Notes: generated from the letters alone by a model not told the origin. Counted from the stretch's first letter, positions 52,100-61,233 are shown. The stretch: DNA of 64,000 nucleotides from Lewinellaceae bacterium (GCA_020636375.1 JACJXZ010000005.1:558001-622000), one strand, 5' to 3'. Numbers and translations: made by a program.

Positions 52100-52777
52100 T
52101 TTCCTCCCCCCCTTGAGTTCATCCTGCAGCTTGGCCAGTTTATCCCATTCGCCTTTGGCGGCCAGTTTGGCCTGTTGCGTCCAGGTAGTGGGGTCGTGCA
52201 TTTTGAAGCGGGGGCCGGCAGCGGCCAGGATGTCGGTGAGGGTTTTCTTCGTGGCTTTGGCCAGTGCGTCGAAGGTAGTGATACCTGCTTCGTTGAAGAG
52301 TTTCTCGATCTTGGGCCCGATGCCTTCGATCTTTTTCAGGTCGTCGGCTGCCGGGGCTGCTTTTTGGGGAGCAGCCGCCTTTTTGGCCGGCGCCTTGGTG
52401 GTTTTAGCCGCCGCTTTTTTCGGTGCGGCAGCCTTTTTGGCAGATGTTGCTTTCTTTTCCGGAGCTGGGCTGGCATCCAGGGTCAGTACGGAGTTATCCC
52501 CGCCGAATTCATTAGGCACGTAGCCGTCGGCCTGGTAGTCGTTTTCCCAACGGCCCTGGTCCATCGTGTACCTGAACTGGTAAGAACGGCCTGTTTCCAG
52601 TTCCAGGGTGGCGGTGTATTCGTTTTTCACGACCTTCATCGGCGCGCCGTTCTCCCAGCTCCAGTCGTTAAAATCGCCAAGGACTTTTACTTCGCTGGCG
52701 CCGGCGGCGGCCTCTTTGGGTAAAGTGAAGGTTACCTTGCAGGCAGGTTTGTTTTTGAGGTACTGTTTTTTGAGCAT
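52097..52777 (-). CDS. CBM48 domain with Lys/Ala/Pro linker and helix-hairpin-helix tail
   Basis: A 226-residue protein; the ATG at 52777 (MLKKQYLKNKPACKV) matches the start of its paralogue. Residues 1-95 are a CBM48 glycogen-binding domain (VKVLGDFNDWSWENG, RSYQFRYTMDQGRWENDY). A 55-residue linker of AAAPKKAAAKTTKAPAKK type follows, of the kind seen in nucleic-acid-binding proteins. The last 75 residues are a helix-hairpin-helix module (LKKIEGIGPKIEKLFNEAGITTFDALAKATKKTL). The pairing of a polysaccharide-type module with a DNA-binding-type tail is unusual. Cytosolic. Confidence 0.88.
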   Translation of the reverse strand: MLKKQYLKNKPACKVTFTLPKEAAAGASEVKVLGDFNDWSWENGAPMKVVKNEYTATLELETGRSYQFRYTMDQGRWENDYQADGYVPNEFGGDNSVLTLDASPAPEKKATSAKKAAAPKKAAAKTTKAPAKKAAAPQKAAPAADDLKKIEGIGPKIEKLFNEAGITTFDALAKATKKTLTDILAAAGPRFKMHDPTTWTQQAKLAAKGEWDKLAKLQDELKGGRK

Positions 52778-53124
52778 GTCGTTAATTTTTAGTTCTCTAA
52801 TGAATGGTATGCGATAAAAGAAGAACAAATCCTCGGTTTTTGATATTGCCCTTCCTTCCATTTATCAGAGTAACATTTTTACAAACTAGTTAGTGTATTT
52901 AAAACACTAAGGCGCAAATTTATGGCAAAAATAGTTTATAGTCAATTGATTTTCAAAGTTTAGAAGGATAAAAGATCATCGGGAGCAGGGGGCAGCAAAT
53001 GGTATTATATTGGTCCGAAGTCGGGGATTCGGAATAAAAACAGACAAAAACAAGCGCCGCCAAACCGGATTTTTGCCGCTGCGGGTTCTGCGAAATTTTA
53101 CTTTGCGCAAAAAAAGTGTGCTTT
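52778..53124. other. Gene-free gap
   Basis: A/T-rich DNA with no supported gene; it presumably holds the promoter of the CBM48-HhH gene (minus strand), with TAGTTTG near 52888 as a weak -7-like match. Confidence 0.4.
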
Positions 53125-53763
53125 TTACAAAAAAAACTGCGGGGAAGACAGCAAAGCCTGAATATTTTCGAAATATTGGCCCATGTGCCGGCCGTCGACC
53201 AGGGCATGGTGAGCCTGGACGGATAAGGGCAGCCAAACCTTATCTCCTTCTCCGTGGTATTTCCCCCAGGCGATACGCGGCACGGAATCGGCCGGCTCGT
53301 AATGCATGGCGTGCTGCAGGCTGGTGAAGCTGATCCAGGGGATGGCGGAGAGGTAAAGGAAATCATCGCGCCCTTCTTCATCCTCCAGCGAGGGTTGCTG
53401 CTGCATAGCCTCCATCCGGCGGAGGGTTTCCCTGGCGAAAGCCCGGTAGTTTTCCTGGTAACGGACGGTACAGAAGCTGAAAACGTCGGAGGCTTCCGTC
53501 AGGACGGTAAAAGACGGGTGGGCGCTTTCGTGTTCCACCACCTGGCTTCCCCGGATGCGTTGCCGGAAGGCGGGAATCCCGTTAGCGGTGCGGGCAATGC
53601 AGTAAACAATTGTTGGCGTGAAGCGCAGTTGCCGGGCTTCCAGGGCCGGCAGCAAGGCGCTGATGTCCACCCGGGCGCAGATATTGAAATGCGGTTGGCT
53701 CATGTTCCGGAAGAATTCAAAATGCTTGCGCCGGTGCTCGTCGGCAAATCGGATCACCTTCAC
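53125..53763 (-). CDS. CatA-like chloramphenicol acetyltransferase family protein
   Basis: A 212-residue protein of the trimeric type A CAT family, which uses acetyl-CoA. The catalytic signature VQAHHALVDGRHMGQYF (HHxxxDG) near residue 190 is complete, and FNICARVDIS, PTIVYCIARTAN and SFTSLQHAM are family blocks. Many chromosomal members do not confer chloramphenicol resistance, and the natural acceptor is unknown. Monocistronic, between two gene-free gaps. Confidence 0.9.
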   Translation of the reverse strand: MKVIRFADEHRRKHFEFFRNMSQPHFNICARVDISALLPALEARQLRFTPTIVYCIARTANGIPAFRQRIRGSQVVEHESAHPSFTVLTEASDVFSFCTVRYQENYRAFARETLRRMEAMQQQPSLEDEEGRDDFLYLSAIPWISFTSLQHAMHYEPADSVPRIAWGKYHGEGDKVWLPLSVQAHHALVDGRHMGQYFENIQALLSSPQFFL

Positions 53764-54537
53764 TGGGTTTGACTGTTTTTATTCCATTCAGATGTATGCG
53801 GAAAATGATTATGAATTTATGAATAAACAGAGGGCTGCCTTTTTTATTTGAAAAAGTTTTATTTATTTTACGCCAGTAAGTAACAGATTATCCAAAAACA
53901 ACCTGTACGGTCACTGCAACGCAAATTAGCATCCCCGGTACCGTTCTGATTCCCCACCATACGTGTCAGGCAGTTCGTAAAGAACGGCTGAATTTCTTTT
54001 GCCCATTTGGTAAGTTAAGCAGGACTTAACCCTACTTTATTTCTTATATACGACTCCAGAAAGGCACCTAAAGTCTTGGAGGATGGAGTCCGGGTTATGG
54101 CGTTAGCGTTGTTTCACGGGTTCCATCCACTCTGCCTGCCCGCGTTCCTGAACGAAACGGAATGCACTTTTCGGAGGTGGAAACGGATTTTTTTTTACCT
54201 TTGGCCATGTTAAGTATCCGGACGAAAATGATGAGATACGGTCCTGGCCTTTAAAGCCTGGCAATTCAGTTGCTCATTCATTTTTTGATCCAGTCCTTTT
54301 ACTTACACTTTCTTACATTGACAAAGAATCAGTTCTACGGCGGTAACCGTAACGTGGAGAAGCAACTATTCTCCAGGCAAACACTGTGATGTAAGCAAAC
54401 CGCCAAAACGGGGGGCGCTGCCAAGGCAGCGCCTTCTCGTTTTTAGTGCATCCGCATACACGCTGCCTGCCCGAACAATCGCCGGCCACCGCGCCCTGCG
54501 ACAAATATGCGGATACACATGCGATCCCCGGCCTGTC
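53764..54537. other. Longest gene-free gap (about 770 bp)
   Basis: No protein frame or RNA gene can be supported. The only clear signal is a terminator-like hairpin at 54414-54433, so a non-coding transcript or a decayed gene is possible. Base composition is lower in GC than in the neighbouring genes. Confidence 0.5.
54410..54442. terminator. Terminator-like hairpin in the gap behind the C1 peptidase gene
   Basis: ggcgctgcc-aa-ggcagcgcc, a perfect 9-bp stem, followed on the plus strand by ttctcgttttta and preceded by ccaaaacg. It could serve the peptidase gene, which ends 100 bp to the right on the minus strand, or a plus-strand transcript from the gap. Confidence 0.6.
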
Positions 54538-55722
54538 CTACCATCCGAACTTCTTCCTGATCTCCTTCGGCACGGCTTCCTTGTGGGTCATAAAGGAGAG
54601 GGTTTTGTAACGCACGTAGTTCTTGCTCATATACAAATATCCCTCGTGGTCGTTATTGACGCCCCAGGAGTTTTTCACCAGGTACCATTCCTTGCCCGTC
54701 TGGTCTTTGGAGATGCCGACGAGCTGCATGCCGTGGTCATCGGTCGTGGAATAGTTGTCATAGGCCGCCTGCCGGACTTCAACGGTAATGTCCATTTCCG
54801 GTTTGGGGCCGTTGAAGAGGCCGGCCCGCTCTTCGTCCGTCATGTCGTTGAAATCTTTCTGAGGGACGTAGGCGATGCCGTTCTTCCAGGAGAAATACTT
54901 TTCGCTTACATCGCCGGCCCAGGCTACGGAGTAGCCCTTGCGCAGGGCGTGGTCAATGATGCTGATCATGTCTTCCATCTGCACGTTGTAGGAAGTGCCG
55001 TACGCCCAGTTGTCCGGCACCATAATGATACAGGGTTTGTACAGTTCGTGGTGAGTCCAGGAGGTGAACTGCACATAGTCGTCGCTCTGGATGCCGACGA
55101 CCTCCCGGGCAAAAGACTTCGGCGTATAGGTTTTCCCCATGTACTCAAACTCGCCGGGATACTCGCCGAGGTAAACATCGAGCACTTTATTGTAGGCTTC
55201 TTTCCACACCGGAGTAAGGGTTTTGTTCTTATTGGCCACCACGGCATCGAGCATGCCTTTGAGCACCGCCTCCATCTCGCCGTGCCGGTTGTAGTCCAAC
55301 CCGTAGTTGAGCCCGGCGTAGGCTGCTTCCGGAACAATGCCGTATTTCCGGTACATGTCGAACACATCCGGCAGGGCGCCGCCCTGGCCGAAATTCAGGT
55401 TGCCATGCATGCGCACATAGCGGTCGGCCTTGTCCTCATAAGTGGTGCGGACGATGAACATTTCCGAGAGGTCTACCGGCTCTTTGCCCATACGGGCCAT
55501 TTCCGACTCCAGGAAAGAATTGGTGCTGTAGCTCCAGCAAGTGCCGGAAGCGCCCTGGTTTTCCACCGCCAGGCGCTCTACATCCACCACGGTTTCCCAT
55601 TGGAAACCTTCCTTCGCATGCTCGCTTTGATTGTCTTTTACCTTGTTGATGAGGTCTACTTGTGCAAAAGCGGGCCCGGCTAACAGCAGCGCCAACCCCA
55701 GGATCTTATTTTTTAGTTGCAT
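54538..55722 (-). CDS. Secreted C1B (bleomycin hydrolase/PepC-like) cysteine peptidase
   Basis: A 394-residue papain-fold peptidase. The ATG at 55722 gives a good signal peptide (KILGLALLLAGPAFAQ), unlike the cytosolic E. coli-type PepC. The catalytic Cys is in GASGTCWSYS near residue 55, His in DDHGMQLVGI near 340 and Asn in VKNSWG near 365. Members trim peptides from the N-terminus. The C-terminal arm that usually enters the active site is short (FGW end). Periplasmic or secreted. Single gene. Confidence 0.92.
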   Translation of the reverse strand: MQLKNKILGLALLLAGPAFAQVDLINKVKDNQSEHAKEGFQWETVVDVERLAVENQGASGTCWSYSTNSFLESEMARMGKEPVDLSEMFIVRTTYEDKADRYVRMHGNLNFGQGGALPDVFDMYRKYGIVPEAAYAGLNYGLDYNRHGEMEAVLKGMLDAVVANKNKTLTPVWKEAYNKVLDVYLGEYPGEFEYMGKTYTPKSFAREVVGIQSDDYVQFTSWTHHELYKPCIIMVPDNWAYGTSYNVQMEDMISIIDHALRKGYSVAWAGDVSEKYFSWKNGIAYVPQKDFNDMTDEERAGLFNGPKPEMDITVEVRQAAYDNYSTTDDHGMQLVGISKDQTGKEWYLVKNSWGVNNDHEGYLYMSKNYVRYKTLSFMTHKEAVPKEIRKKFGW

Positions 55723-55787
55723 AATCTTTTGGTTTTGTTTTAAGCGCCGCAAAATTAAGAAAAAAACAGCCGGTTTTCAGGGTGAAA

Positions 55788-57227
55788 TTATTGCGAATGA
55801 CTCAACCTGCCTGCGCACTGCACAATAGTTTCCCACGCCTCCTCCACCTGTTTTTCCTCCACCCACAGGCCGGCGATGACGAGCCGGATCGTGAAGCGCC
55901 CGTTCAGCCGTGTGGGAGAAAGGAACACCTTGCCGGCCCGGTTGATGGCTTCCAGGAGTTTTTCGTTCAAGGCATCGGCAGCCTGCGCAGAAAGGCCGCG
56001 GCCCGGCGGCAGGTACCGGAAACAGATGGTGCTCAGGGGAGCGGGGGCCAGGATTTCAAAGCCGGGTGTTTTCTCCATACGGAACCGCAGGGCCGCTGCC
56101 AGCTCCAGGTGCCGGCCGATGATCCTGGCGTAGCCCTGCCTGCCGAAATACCGGATGTTGGCCCACAGCTTCAGGGCCTTGAACCGGCGCCCGAGGGTCA
56201 GGCCGTAGTCGTAGTAATTGGTCACCTGCTCGTCGTAAGCCGTCTTCAGGTAGTCCGGCGTCAGCGAAAAGGCGCCGCGCAGGTACTGGCGCTCCCGCAG
56301 GAACAGGACGCTGGTATCCAGGGACAGGAACATCCATTTATGCGGGTTGACGGTAATGCTGTCGGCCTTTTCCCAGCCCCTGAACAGGGGGCGGCAGCCT
56401 TCCAGGATGGCCGCCGGGCCGGCGTGAGCGGCGTCGATGTGGAGCCAGGTGCCGGACTCCTGGCAAATATCCGCAATATCCGCCACGGGATCCATGGCGG
56501 TACAAGAGGTGGTGCCCAGGGTAGCGATGACGCAAAGGGGCCGGAAACCGGCTTCCACATCTTTCCGGAGCTGTTTCTCCAACGCTTCCGGTTGCATGCG
56601 GAAGGCCTCGTCTACCGGAATGTCGATGATATTCTGCCGCCCGACGCCCAGCGCCATCAGCGCCTTGGCGATAGAGGAATGGGCGTGGGCGGTGGCATAG
56701 GCGCGCAGGGGCGGCTGGCCGGGCTGCCAACCCTGCTCGCGAAAGGCCGGCCCCAGCACCTTCTCCCGTGCCGCCGCCATGCCGTGGAAACTGCTCAGCG
56801 ACCCGCCCTCGAAGATGATGCCCCAGAAGGCCTCGGGCAGGCCCAGCAGTTGCCGAAGCCAGCCGGTGGCGATTTCTTCCAGCTCGGCGCCGGCCGGACA
56901 GGACAGCCAGTTCATGCAGTTGGCGTTGGTGGCCGTGATGAGCATTTCAGACAGCAGGCTGGCCGGGCTGGCCGTGGAATTGAAGTAGGCCATAAAGCCG
57001 GGATGGTTCCATACCGTCATCCCGGGCAGGATGTGCTCCCGGAAACCGGCAAGGATGTCTTCCAGCTGCCGGCCTTCTTCCGGCAGGTCCGTCTCGAGGG
57101 CACCCAGCGCCTGCCCCGGTTCCAGTCGCGGAAGGGCAGGCAGCACCTCCAGCTGTTCGAAAAGCGTTTGCGCAAAACCGGCCGCCAGATCCCCGGCCCG
57201 CCCGAAATCCTCTTTGTATGCTCTCAT
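55788..57227 (-). CDS. PLP-dependent group II (aromatic amino acid-type) decarboxylase
   Basis: A 480-residue enzyme from the ATG at 57227 (MRAYKEDFGRAG); a longer frame starts at a GTG overlapping the previous gene. The fold is type I PLP with PGMTVWNHPGFMAYF, TSCTAMDPV, WLHIDAAHAG (the Asp holding the pyridine nitrogen) and the Schiff-base Lys in NPHKWM. It is most like aromatic-L-amino-acid/tyrosine decarboxylases; substrate cannot be told from sequence. It lies behind a membrane-protein gene and may be translated with it. Confidence 0.9.
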   Translation of the reverse strand: MRAYKEDFGRAGDLAAGFAQTLFEQLEVLPALPRLEPGQALGALETDLPEEGRQLEDILAGFREHILPGMTVWNHPGFMAYFNSTASPASLLSEMLITATNANCMNWLSCPAGAELEEIATGWLRQLLGLPEAFWGIIFEGGSLSSFHGMAAAREKVLGPAFREQGWQPGQPPLRAYATAHAHSSIAKALMALGVGRQNIIDIPVDEAFRMQPEALEKQLRKDVEAGFRPLCVIATLGTTSCTAMDPVADIADICQESGTWLHIDAAHAGPAAILEGCRPLFRGWEKADSITVNPHKWMFLSLDTSVLFLRERQYLRGAFSLTPDYLKTAYDEQVTNYYDYGLTLGRRFKALKLWANIRYFGRQGYARIIGRHLELAAALRFRMEKTPGFEILAPAPLSTICFRYLPPGRGLSAQAADALNEKLLEAINRAGKVFLSPTRLNGRFTIRLVIAGLWVEEKQVEEAWETIVQCAGRLSHSQ

Positions 57228-57310
57228 GGAAGGTGCAGTTTGTTGGATAGGCCAATTTACCGCTTTCCAGGCAGGAAATGCCGCTGCATTGATGTACCCA
57301 CCGGCAACAT

Positions 57311-58114
57311 TCACACCACCTCCTCCGCCTCCCCCAGCGCCTCCTTGCCCAGGATGTGCAGGTCGGACAACTCATACATGACGATCGTCACCGCTACCGA
57401 AGTCAGTATGGGCGCCGCGATCACTCCCGCCACCGGGACGAGCATCATCAGGTAGGCCACCAGGCCGGCAGCGGCGGCAACCCCCACGTAGTTCAACGCA
57501 TAGCGGCTGCTCTCCTTGATCGTCAGCTCAAACTGCTCGTGGTAGTTGTCCAGAATGGCAAAACCCAGGAAGTAACACTGGATGGCGAAGACGCAGGCCG
57601 GCTGCAGGAAATCGATGAACCCGAAGATGCCGAAAAAAATCTTGAAAAGGATCGTAAAGACCAGCTCCATCACCCAGGCGTAAATGCCCACTTTGATCAT
57701 GCGGACCTGGGCGTCGACAAAGTCCTGGAACTCAGCGCTCGCTTCGCTCCCCGAGAGGAGGTACAGGGTGCGGCGGCTAAAGTGAAAAACCAGAACCTCC
57801 AGCAGCACGAGCATGGCGTACTTCATGCCTCCGCTGAACAGGAAGCCGAATCCTTCGCTGAAAACCATGCCCATGCTTTGGAATGCCTGCCCGGGGTTGC
57901 TGAGGCTGAAGTTCTGGAACCAATCGATGGCGATCGACAGGAATTTGAGGCCGGCGATGAGGGCAATGACGATGAGAAAGCGGGACAACCAGCCGTACTT
58001 CCAGAATCCTTCCCACAGGCGGTTGTCCTGGATGAAACGGCCGGCAGCCGGCATCTTGAACAGGGTGTAACGGAATTGTTCTCCGTATTCTTTTAGGTCA
58101 GGTTTTTTCTTCAT
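57311..58114 (-). CDS. EI24/CysZ-like multi-span membrane protein
   Basis: A 267-residue inner-membrane protein with five or six hydrophobic segments (FLIVIALIAGLKFLSIAIDW, MLVLLEVLVFHF, VGIYAWVMELVFTILFKIFF, ACVFAIQCYFLGFAILDNY, VGVAAAAGLVAYLMMLVPVAG). The region ILDNYHEQFELTIKESSRYALNYVGVAAAAGL resembles the EI24/CysZ domain; assignment is moderate. CysZ is a sulphate permease, but no cys genes are nearby. Its stop codon overlaps the GTG of the decarboxylase frame. Confidence 0.65.
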   Translation of the reverse strand: MKKKPDLKEYGEQFRYTLFKMPAAGRFIQDNRLWEGFWKYGWLSRFLIVIALIAGLKFLSIAIDWFQNFSLSNPGQAFQSMGMVFSEGFGFLFSGGMKYAMLVLLEVLVFHFSRRTLYLLSGSEASAEFQDFVDAQVRMIKVGIYAWVMELVFTILFKIFFGIFGFIDFLQPACVFAIQCYFLGFAILDNYHEQFELTIKESSRYALNYVGVAAAAGLVAYLMMLVPVAGVIAAPILTSVAVTIVMYELSDLHILGKEALGEAEEVV

Positions 58115-58231
58115 GTTGGGTTGGTTTTGGGTTTTCGCCCGGCAAATTTAGAAGGAGCCGGCTGGTTAAAATCGTTTTTTAGATGATGGCCAGGGGTTAT
58201 TCGATGGAGGAAAGGGGGATACCCCACATTT

Positions 58232-59266
58232 TCATCGTATATCCTTCACGCAGCGGAATCCCGTGTGGCTGAGGCCTGAATCCGGGCTGGACTTCATCCG
58301 CCGGGCCACGCGGTAGCCGCTGCAGTAGGCGTCGTTGCAGAGGAAGGAGCCGCCGCGGATGGAGCGTTTGGGCGTAAAGGGTTCCATGGGGTCAAAGGAA
58401 TCGTCCGGGCCGCCGGGGTTGGCCTTGCCGGCTGCCGCCTGCCGGTAGTATTCGGCGTGGTACCAGTCGGCGCACCATTCCCACACGTTGCCGGCCATGT
58501 CATACAGGCCATAGCCGTTGGGCGGGAAACTCCGGACGGGCGCCGGGCCGTAGAATCCGTCCTCTTCCGTATTTTCATAAGGAAACAGGCCCTGCCAGAA
58601 GTTGGCGCGCGGCTTGCCCTGGCTGGCCGGCTCGTTGCCCCAGGGGTAGATGGGGTCATCCTGCCCGCCCATGGCCGCCCATTCCCACTCCGCCTCGGTA
58701 GGCAGCCGTTTGCCGGCCCATTCGGCGTAAGCTACGGCGTCTTCCCACGCTACCTGTACGGCGGGTTGGTCCATTTTGCCTTCGATGGAACTGCCGGGCC
58801 CTTCCGGGTGGCGCCAGTCGGCGCCGTTCGTCCAGTGCCACCATTGCGAGACGTCATCCAGCGGCACCGGGTTGGGGGTAGGATGAAAGACCAGAGCGCC
58901 GGGCTGCAGCAGGCTGTCCGGCGGCCGGGGGATATCCGGCGGCAGCTGTTTTTTCATCTCCTCCCAGTCGATTGCCCGCTCGGCGACCGTCACGTACCCG
59001 GTAGCTTCCACAAAGGCGGCGAACTGCCGGTTGGTAACCTCCGTGACGTCCATAAAAAAGGGCGCCACCGCTACCTCGTGCCGCGGCAGCTCGTCGGGGT
59101 CCGCCTGATTGCTCTTGCCGCCCATAACAAAGGTGCCTCCGGGGATGTATGCCATGCCCTCCGGTGCCTCCGGCGGCGGCAAATCGCCGGAAGGGCCGCC
59201 GGGCCCGCAGGCAAAGGCCAGCAGCAGGGCAACGCTCAGTATATTTCTAATTTGTCTGTCGTTCAT
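58232..59266 (-). CDS. Lipoprotein formylglycine-generating-enzyme (SUMF1) family protein
   Basis: A 344-residue protein; the start ATG (MNDRQIRN) leads to a lipobox (LLAFACGP). The body is an FGE-sulfatase domain: AYIPGGTFVMGG, FFMDVTEVTNRQFAAFVEATGY, LPTEAEWEWAA, NVWEWCADWYHAEY and RGGSFLCNDAYCSGYRVARR. The two cysteines in the last block correspond to the active-site pair of true formylglycine-generating enzymes, so this copy may be catalytic or an adapted surface-binding variant. No sulfatase gene lies in the window. Confidence 0.9.
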   Translation of the reverse strand: MNDRQIRNILSVALLLAFACGPGGPSGDLPPPEAPEGMAYIPGGTFVMGGKSNQADPDELPRHEVAVAPFFMDVTEVTNRQFAAFVEATGYVTVAERAIDWEEMKKQLPPDIPRPPDSLLQPGALVFHPTPNPVPLDDVSQWWHWTNGADWRHPEGPGSSIEGKMDQPAVQVAWEDAVAYAEWAGKRLPTEAEWEWAAMGGQDDPIYPWGNEPASQGKPRANFWQGLFPYENTEEDGFYGPAPVRSFPPNGYGLYDMAGNVWEWCADWYHAEYYRQAAAGKANPGGPDDSFDPMEPFTPKRSIRGGSFLCNDAYCSGYRVARRMKSSPDSGLSHTGFRCVKDIR

Positions 59267-59311
59267 GGCCAAAAGTTACAATTTCCGCTGAAATCGCTAC
59301 AAATAGAACTA

Positions 59312-59440
59312 TGGCTACCCGTCTAAGGGCCTCGGCGTGAGCTCGGCCGAACGCTGGACACTCCATGCCTCCTGCACACGCTCGGCCTCGACTCCGCTCG
59401 GCTTTCCCCTTTCTGCTGCCCAACCTTAGACGGATAGCCA
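59312..59440. repeat. MITE-like element, family 2, intact copy with core reversed
   Basis: 129 bp with 17-bp terminal repeats tggctacccgtctaagg and ccttagacggatagcca (one mismatch). Compared with 24490-24597 the flanks are in the same order but the 56-bp core (59361-59416) is inverted. Confidence 0.85.
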
Positions 59441-59468
59441 GAACTATCCTCAAACCCCATTCAGCCAA

Positions 59469-59507
59469 CAATATAACAATATAGCTATATAACAACATGG
59501 CTATATT
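59469..59507. repeat. Tandem repeat (acaatata/agctatat units)
   Basis: Five 8-bp units between the family 2 element and the end of the ECF sigma gene. Confidence 0.75.
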
Positions 59508-59526
59508 ACCATCCCCCCCTACCCCC

Positions 59527-60084
59527 CTACAACAACAGGTGCAGGTACCCCTGCAGCCGCTCCCGGAGTATCTTCAGCGCTTTGCCCATCTGGTTCTCCA
59601 CCGTTTTGACGGAGATGCCCATCTGGTCGGCGATCTCTTTGTAGGTGAGTTCTTCGTATCGGCTCAGCTGAAAGACGGTGCGGCATTTGGGAGGAAGGGT
59701 ATTGATGGCGGCGGAGACGCTTTCCTGCAGCTCGCCGTGCAGGTAGGCCTCCTCGGCGCTGGGGCCGGACTCGCTCTCGTTTTCCGGGATGAACTCCTCT
59801 TCCTCGTAGCGCTTATTGCGGCGCAGGTAACCCAGGGCTTCGTTCATGGCCATGCGGCGGAGATAGGCCGGCAGCGAAGAGGTGACCTGGATGGCGTGGC
59901 GCTTTTCCCAGAAGCGGAGGAAAACTTCCTGCGCCAGGTCTTCGGTAGTGGAATGGTCTCTGATGAAACGGTGGATAGACTGGCAAACAAGGGGATAGTG
60001 GTCCTGAAAAAGATCTTTCAGGGCAGTCCGGTCGTCGGATTTAAGGCGGTTTAATATGTCTTCTGCTCGTTGTGTAGACATCAA
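59527..60084 (-). CDS. ECF-family RNA polymerase sigma factor
   Basis: A 185-residue sigma factor with region 2 (DLFQDHYPLVCQSIHRFIRDHSTTEDLAQEVFLRFWEKR) and region 4 HTH (LPPKCRTVFQLSRYEELTYKEIADQMGISVKTVENQM). It directs polymerase to alternative promoters. In Bacteroidota such factors often pair with a FecR-type anti-sigma and a TonB receptor; none is adjacent, so it may be orphan or regulated in trans. The gap upstream (60085-60303) shows no strong feature. Confidence 0.93.
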   Translation of the reverse strand: MMSTQRAEDILNRLKSDDRTALKDLFQDHYPLVCQSIHRFIRDHSTTEDLAQEVFLRFWEKRHAIQVTSSLPAYLRRMAMNEALGYLRRNKRYEEEEFIPENESESGPSAEEAYLHGELQESVSAAINTLPPKCRTVFQLSRYEELTYKEIADQMGISVKTVENQMGKALKILRERLQGYLHLLL

Positions 60085-60303
60085 TTCGGCCTGGGTGTTT
60101 TAAAGTGCCGGGAGCTTGCCTTCCGGAAACCCGGCCGCAAGCATACAAAATATCGAACTGCAAAATACAAAGCGTTCGACGGAAACAAGCTTTTTTTCGA
60201 GTTAATCGTTAAAAGGCGTGGTTCAATGGTTGTTTTTTTCTATTGAATGGTAATATTGCGGTATGACGAGTGCCCTCATACCGTACTGCTCAAAACTGTC
60301 CGC

Positions 60304-60822
60304 ATGACCTACTCTTACCTGCGCTACGCGCTGATCGTCTTATTCCTGGGCCTTGGCCTGCTCCTGCACGTGCAGCTGGGGCTGTCGCAGGCCTGGTACC
60401 TCTATCTCGCCGGCTTTTTATTGTTGGTTTCCCACCTGGTTTTCGGCAACGTCTGGCTGGCGTTCAACAGCCTGAAACGCGGCCAGCCCGAAAAGGCGGA
60501 AGCCCTGCTCCGGCAGGTCTGGAACCCCGGGTGGCTCGTCCGTTCCAACCGGGCGTATTACTACTTTACCCTGGGCATGCTCTACCTCCAGCACAAAAAA
60601 CCAGGCGAGGCCAGGGGCCACCTGCAGAAAGCCATATCCCTGGGGCTCAGAAAGCCAAATGACCACGCCCTGGCGCTGCTCAACCTCGCCCACATCGCCT
60701 ACCTCCAGAAAGACCCCGGCCTGGCCCGCCAGGCACTGGCCGAAGCCCGGGCCCTGCAACCCACCGACCTGATGATCAAGGACAACCTGCAGAGGATGGA
60801 GGGGATGCTGGGGAGGGGGTAG
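60304..60822 (+). CDS. Membrane-anchored TPR protein (paralogue 1)
   Basis: A 172-residue protein; the ATG giving MTYSYLRYALIVLF is taken because it begins the first helix. Two membrane helices (about 6-24 and 30-50) are followed by three tetratricopeptide-like repeats in the cytosol (RAYYYFTLGMLYLQHKKPGEARGHLQKAI, HALALLNLAHIAYLQKDPGLARQAL). It is a paralogue of the gene at 61234-61839: same layout, with RSNRAYYY against ATNRAYYY after the helices. A MITE now lies between the two. Confidence 0.8.
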   Translation: MTYSYLRYALIVLFLGLGLLLHVQLGLSQAWYLYLAGFLLLVSHLVFGNVWLAFNSLKRGQPEKAEALLRQVWNPGWLVRSNRAYYYFTLGMLYLQHKKPGEARGHLQKAISLGLRKPNDHALALLNLAHIAYLQKDPGLARQALAEARALQPTDLMIKDNLQRMEGMLGRG

Positions 60823-60846
60823 GGATGGGTGCATGGGTGTATTGTT

Positions 60847-61018
60847 GAGGCACTCCGGAAACCCCGGAAAATGAGTGAAGGAGTGACTTAGCAAATGAGT
60901 GAATAGAATTAACTATATAATAAAGTTTGATTTAAAAAACAATACATATTTTATATTTATTCACTCATTCAGTCCCTCACTCATCCACTCATTTGGGGGA
61001 CTTTCCGGAGCAGCCTCA
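60847..61018. repeat. MITE-like palindromic element, family 1, intact copy
   Basis: 172 bp starting gaggcactccggaa and ending ttccggagcagcctc; the arms stay imperfectly complementary over about 70 bp and contain gagtga/tcactc repeats. It is the empty-site equivalent of the copy interrupted by the IS at 10000-12082. Confidence 0.9.
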
Positions 61019-61186
61019 TTGTTGGAATAGTTCATTATTCTTTGTCTTCTGAAAAACGCCCCTTTATTTTCAGGATTTTGCGAACAGCGAAAAGCGAACG
61101 GCGAACAGTCCCGCATTGTTCTACGAAACACTATTTTGCCTGAAACGTTACCATAACCGGAGAGGCAGGATTCCAAAACAATTAAT

Positions 61187-61194
61187 TACCTTTG
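61187..61194 (+). promoter_or_regulatory. Candidate -7 box (TACCTTTG) of TPR paralogue 2
   Basis: Exact TAnnTTTG, 40 bp before the ATG at 61234. No clear -33 TTG at 19-bp spacing. Confidence 0.5.
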
Positions 61195-61233
61195 CAGTAA
61201 TCAAGAATTGCGCAGAGAAAATTTAAGCTGGTT

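Noticed and set aside
53125..53763. Chloramphenicol resistance gene
   Set aside because: The catalytic motif is present but chromosomal family members often do not give resistance, so no resistance call is made.
54313..54504. Small minus-strand protein in the 54-kb gap
   Set aside because: It spans the terminator-like hairpin, is Arg-rich and low-complexity, and has no recognisable start signal.
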